A stretch of 64,000 nucleotides of DNA. Origin: Azospirillaceae bacterium. Its GTDB lineage: Bacteria; Pseudomonadota; Alphaproteobacteria; Azospirillales; Azospirillaceae. A program made the translations under genes and the position numbers. The stretch lies in assembly GCA_028283825.1 (NCBI GenBank), contig JAPWJW010000001.1, forward strand, positions 682,001-746,000, written 5' to 3'. The notes beneath the pieces were generated by a model, which was not told the origin of the DNA, did no database searches, and saw only the letters and a list, made by a program, of their open reading frames with translations. Below, one piece after another: positions 61,099 to 64,000 of this stretch (its first letter is position 1; every line of letters starts with the position of its first letter).

Positions 61099-62838
61099 TC
61101 ACACCGCCGCCGCCACGCTGCCCTCCGGTGGCTCGTCACCGGAGGGGCCAGCGGTGCCCGGTTCCGGCACCAGCAGGCCGTGGGCGTGGGACAGCATGCC
61201 CTGGGCGATCTCGCGTTCGCCCATGATCACCAGGTTGGCGCCGTGCTGGCGCAGATGGTCCACGGCGGCGTCGGTGTGGGCGCGGGCGATGATGTCCAGG
61301 TGGGGGTTGCGCTTGCGCGCCTGCGCCACCACCTGGCCGGCCTCGAAACTGTTGGGCACGGCCACGAACAGCCAGCGGGCACCCTCCAGGTTGGCCGCCG
61401 CCATCACATCGGGCTGGGCGGCATTGCCGGCGATGGCTTCCACCCCTTGCGCGCGCAGCTGTTCCAGCAGGCCGGTGTCCTCCTCCACCACCAGCATGGG
61501 CGTGCCGTCCCGGCGCAGGGCCTCACCCACCAGGCGACCGACGCGGCCGTAACCGACGATGATGGCATGCTCCGTCAGCGTGGTGGGCACCAGGGCGGCG
61601 ACGTCCGGCACTGCGGCCTCACCGGTCTCCGCCGGCACATGGGCCTTTTTCTGGCGGCGCGCGGCCACGCGTTCCAGGGCGATGAACACGGCCGGGTTCA
61701 GCAGGATGGACAGGATGGCGCCGGCCAGGATCAGGCTTTGCCCATCCGGCGGCAGCAGGCCCAGATCCACGCCGAAAGCCGCCAGGATGAAGGAGAATTC
61801 GCCGATCTGCGCCAGGCCGCCGGAAATGGTCAGGGCGGTGGCGTCGCTGTGCCGGAACAGGCGCACCAGCACATAGGCGGTCACGACCTTGCCCACCAGG
61901 ATGATGGCCAGGGTGCCCAGCAGGGGCAGCGGGTGGTCGATGATGATGCGCCAGTCGAACAGCATCCCGACCGACACGAAGAACAGCACGGCGAAGGCGT
62001 CGCGCAAGGGCAGCGATTCCTCCGCCGCCTCATGCGCCAGCGGCGATTCCGCCAATGTCATGCCGGCGAAGAAGGCGCCCAGCGCGAAGGACACGCCGAA
62101 CAGTTCGGCCGCACCAAAGGCCACGCCCAGCGCCACGGCCAGCACGGCCAGGCGGAACAGTTCGCGCGAACCGGTCTGCGCCGTGCGGTGCAGCACCCAG
62201 GGGATCACGCGGCGGCCCACCACCAGCATCAGGACGACAAAGCCCGCCACCTTGCCCAGGGTCAGCAGCAGGGTCATGCCCAGTTGCGAGAAGGAGGGCG
62301 TGCCCATCCCACCCAGCAGGTCACCCAGCGCCGGCAGCAGCACCAGCGCCAGCACCATGGCCATGTCCTCCACCACCAGCCAGCCGATGGCGATCTTGCC
62401 GCCCGCGGTTTCCATCAGCCGGCGTTCCTGCAGGGTGCGCAGCAGCACCACGGTGCTGGCGACCGACAGGGCCAGGCCGAACACCAGTCCCGCCCCCAGG
62501 CCCCAGCCCATCAGGTGGGCCAGGCCCATGCCCATCAGGGTGGCGACGGCGATCTGGGCCAGCGCCCCCGGTATGGCGATCAGCTTCACCGACATGAGGT
62601 CGGAAAGCGAGAAGTGCAGGCCGACCCCGAACATCAGCAGGATGACGCCGATCTCCGCCAGCTGCGGCGCCAGGTGCTGGTCGGCGACGAAGCCCGGTGT
62701 GAACGGGCCCAGCAGCACGCCGGCCAGCAGATAGCCCACCAGCGGGGACACGCGCAGGCGGGTGGCGATGGCGCCCAGGACAAAGGCGCAGCCAAGGCCG
62801 CCGACGATGGTGGCGATCAGGGGGGTCTCATGCATCAT
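61099..62838 (-). CDS. ybaL: Monovalent cation:proton antiporter, YbaL/KefB type
   Basis: A 579-residue CPA2-family antiporter: about 12 membrane helices (IGVILLMFGVGLHFSLSDLM, ALSVASTVVLLRTLQERRLMET, IAIGWLVVEDMAMVLALVLLP, FFVSVGMLFD) followed by a TrkA-N/RCK nucleotide-binding domain with HAIIVGYGRVGRLVGEALRR at about 425-445 and VAVPNSFEAGQVVAQARKRNP. YbaL/KefB proteins exchange K+ or Na+ for H+, gated by nucleotides or thiols. The MM start at 62838 matches family length (usual start near HETPLIATIVGGLG); a longer ATG at 62889 is possible. Confidence 0.93.
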   Translation of the reverse strand: MMHETPLIATIVGGLGCAFVLGAIATRLRVSPLVGYLLAGVLLGPFTPGFVADQHLAPQLAEIGVILLMFGVGLHFSLSDLMSVKLIAIPGALAQIAVATLMGMGLAHLMGWGLGAGLVFGLALSVASTVVLLRTLQERRLMETAGGKIAIGWLVVEDMAMVLALVLLPALGDLLGGMGTPSFSQLGMTLLLTLGKVAGFVVLMLVVGRRVIPWVLHRTAQTGSRELFRLAVLAVALGVAFGAAELFGVSFALGAFFAGMTLAESPLAHEAAEESLPLRDAFAVLFFVSVGMLFDWRIIIDHPLPLLGTLAIILVGKVVTAYVLVRLFRHSDATALTISGGLAQIGEFSFILAAFGVDLGLLPPDGQSLILAGAILSILLNPAVFIALERVAARRQKKAHVPAETGEAAVPDVAALVPTTLTEHAIIVGYGRVGRLVGEALRRDGTPMLVVEEDTGLLEQLRAQGVEAIAGNAAQPDVMAAANLEGARWLFVAVPNSFEAGQVVAQARKRNPHLDIIARAHTDAAVDHLRQHGANLVIMGEREIAQGMLSHAHGLLVPEPGTAGPSGDEPPEGSVAAAV

Positions 62839-63083
62839 GGGCGGGCGGGGGCCTCCGGTGTGTCGTGGTTTTGGGGACGGGGAACCCATCCCGCGCGCAC
62901 CCTAGCAGGGTGCGGCGTCCCGTCCCACCCCACAGGTCACACCCCCCATGACGGTTTCATGATTTTTGAGTGTTTATGCGTGGCCCTCAATCGCCGGGCG
63001 CGGCCATCCGGCCGCTGGGCTGATCCCCGCTCTTCGGTCCGCGTCGCTTCCCGAACAGCTCCGGCGCCCGCAGTCGCGGTCTA

Positions 63084-63114
63084 CAGGGACAGGCGGCAAA
63101 GCCGCATGTCCCTG
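63084..63114 (-). terminator. Hairpin terminator of the M1 peptidase gene
   Basis: CAGGGACA-x-GCGGC pairs with GCCGC-x-TGTCCCTG (13 bp with one mismatch) around a 3-nt loop, 2 nt past the minus-strand stop codon. No long T-run. Confidence 0.6.
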
Positions 63115-63116
63115 GT

Positions 63117-64000
63117 TCAGCTTCCCGTCTCGGCACCCAGCTTGGCGACGTTGTCATCGGAATTGCGGTCGATCAGCTTGTTGTAGGGGTCGATGCCCAC
63201 AAAGCCCGGCTTCCTGTCCACCACCAGCTCGATGGTCTGATCGCCGTCATGGATGGGCTGCTTGGCCAGGTGGATGACATCGCCGTCGGCGAAATCGCCC
63301 TTGCCGGGTTCCTTCAGGAACAGGCCGACATCAATGGGCAGGCTGAAGGGCTGGGGCGTTTCCTTGCCCTGGCCGTCGGCCTCCAGTTTGCCGGCGTGGA
63401 TGTCCAGGCGGACCTTGAAGCGCCCGTCGGGCAGCGCTTCGGCGCTGGAACCGGTGACCTTCAGGTCATACAGGACGATCCGGGTCAGCATGTCGTCGAT
63501 CAGGCCCGACCATTGGGGTCCTGCCTCCGCCTTCAGGGCGTCCACCAGGTCGGTGGACAGGGCGTAGCGGTCGGTGCGGGCCTTGCCCTCGCGCAGCAGG
63601 CGGGCCAGCGCCCGGTTCACCACGTCCTCGCCCAGGTAATCCTTCAGGGCGTACATCACCACTGCCCCCTTGCGATAATGGATGTAGGGCTGGTCCTCCA
63701 CCCGGTTCAGCGGCAATTCCTCCAGTTCCTCATGCCCGCGGCTGGAGAGGTAGCGGTCCAGCTCATACTTCAGGAACTTGCGGATCTGGTTGGGGCCGTA
63801 CTGATGCTCCATCACCATCAGCGACGTGTACTGGGCCAGCGTCTCCACCAGCAGGGTGTTGCCCTGGACGTTGGCCGCCTCCAGCTGGTGCCCCCACCAT
63901 TGGTGGGCGACCTCGTGCGCGGTCACATAGAACACGCTGTCGATCTTGGTCTTGTCGCGGTTGTCCTCGATGAAACCCATGCCTTCGGAGAAGGGCACGG
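63117..64000 (-). CDS. M1-family zinc metallopeptidase, C-terminal part (cut by window edge)
   Basis: About 294 C-terminal residues are visible and the gene continues to the right. The zinc site reads TAHEVAHQWWGHQ with the third ligand in LLVETLAQYTSLMVMEHQYG, the H-E-x-x-H-x18-E arrangement of M1 peptidases. The context (FLKYELDRYLSSRG, IHYRKGAVVMYALKDYLGEDVVNRAL) is typical of the membrane ABC-2 permease/M1 fusion proteins, in which the peptidase follows permease helices. That cannot be confirmed without the missing 5' end. The C-terminal beta domain ends in AKLGAETGS. Confidence 0.85.
   Translation of the reverse strand, partial: VPFSEGMGFIEDNRDKTKIDSVFYVTAHEVAHQWWGHQLEAANVQGNTLLVETLAQYTSLMVMEHQYGPNQIRKFLKYELDRYLSSRGHEELEELPLNRVEDQPYIHYRKGAVVMYALKDYLGEDVVNRALARLLREGKARTDRYALSTDLVDALKAEAGPQWSGLIDDMLTRIVLYDLKVTGSSAEALPDGRFKVRLDIHAGKLEADGQGKETPQPFSLPIDVGLFLKEPGKGDFADGDVIHLAKQPIHDGDQTIELVVDRKPGFVGIDPYNKLIDRNSDDNVAKLGAETGS

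Noticed and set aside
61180-63186. A 668-codon open frame on the plus strand opposite the antiporter
   Set aside because: Gln/His/Gly-rich translation typical of an antisense frame in GC-rich DNA.
1-64000. CRISPR arrays, tRNA or rRNA genes, prophage
   Set aside because: No regularly spaced repeats, no cloverleaf or rRNA-like segments, and no phage structural genes were seen.

Overview
The window is GC-rich, densely coded DNA from an alphaproteobacterium. The order hisG-hisD-UPF0262-low-molecular-weight phosphatase, the TonB receptor/LacI/tryptophan-halogenase-like sugar locus, a PHA-synthase-like DUF3141 protein and a REP-like palindrome all fit Rhodospirillales, most likely Azospirillaceae such as Nitrospirillum or Niveispirillum. 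The taxonomic call is an inference. I see no rRNA, tRNA or CRISPR array.

Layout. 1-4.5 kb: the 5' end of modA behind a molybdate-box-like palindrome, a Ser/Thr-rich protein, a thiol peroxidase of the glutathione peroxidase family, a GNAT acetyltransferase, an AtoE-type fatty acid transporter and an RDD membrane protein. 4.8-9.6 kb: a co-directional minus-strand run of an LprI-like/ankyrin protein, a Crp/Fnr regulator and two tandem exported proteins, each with two retropepsin-like domains. This is the most unusual cluster in the window. 9.7-12.9 kb: a class II aldolase, a VapBC-type pair, PPK2 and a thioesterase. 12.9-21.2 kb: a carbohydrate-uptake locus (GPH symporter, two LacI regulators with the same recognition-helix core, a tryptophan-halogenase-like flavoenzyme, a TonB receptor) with clustered palindromic operators ahead of the receptor. 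21.3-25 kb: a degenerate GGDEF/EAL protein and two Sel1-repeat proteins.

24.9-30.7 kb: a LysR regulator divergent from an operon of acyl-CoA dehydrogenase, SDR, APH-type kinase, histidine phosphatase and SDR. The gene content recalls 4-hydroxyacyl-CoA catabolism (LvaA/C/D, ACAD10/11). 30.7-41.8 kb: a DUF4349 lipoprotein, two exported phosphatases, DUF3667, an orphan solute-binding-like protein (paralogue at 55.7 kb), a chemoreceptor, and DUF3141 followed by a 22-bp-arm palindrome. 41.9-47.9 kb: a DUF3857/transglutaminase/TPR protein, then a frameshifted oxyR divergent from a catalase gene with an OxyR-like site between them. 47.9-50 kb: a possible small-RNA unit whose terminator is followed directly by a group II intron with its reverse transcriptase. 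50-52.1 kb: an ECF sigma / anti-sigma / CnrX-like trio divergent from a small secreted Cys-rich protein. 52.2-55.7 kb: the histidine cluster. 55.7-64 kb: a solute-binding-like protein, a tricorn-like protease, a second VapBC-type pair ending in an 18-bp-arm inverted repeat, a YbaL-type antiporter, and the C-terminal part of an M1-family metallopeptidase cut by the window edge.

Start codons were moved inward from the longest open frame wherever a ribosome-binding site, signal peptide or family length supported it. Functions come from motifs and family resemblance read by eye; no database search was run.
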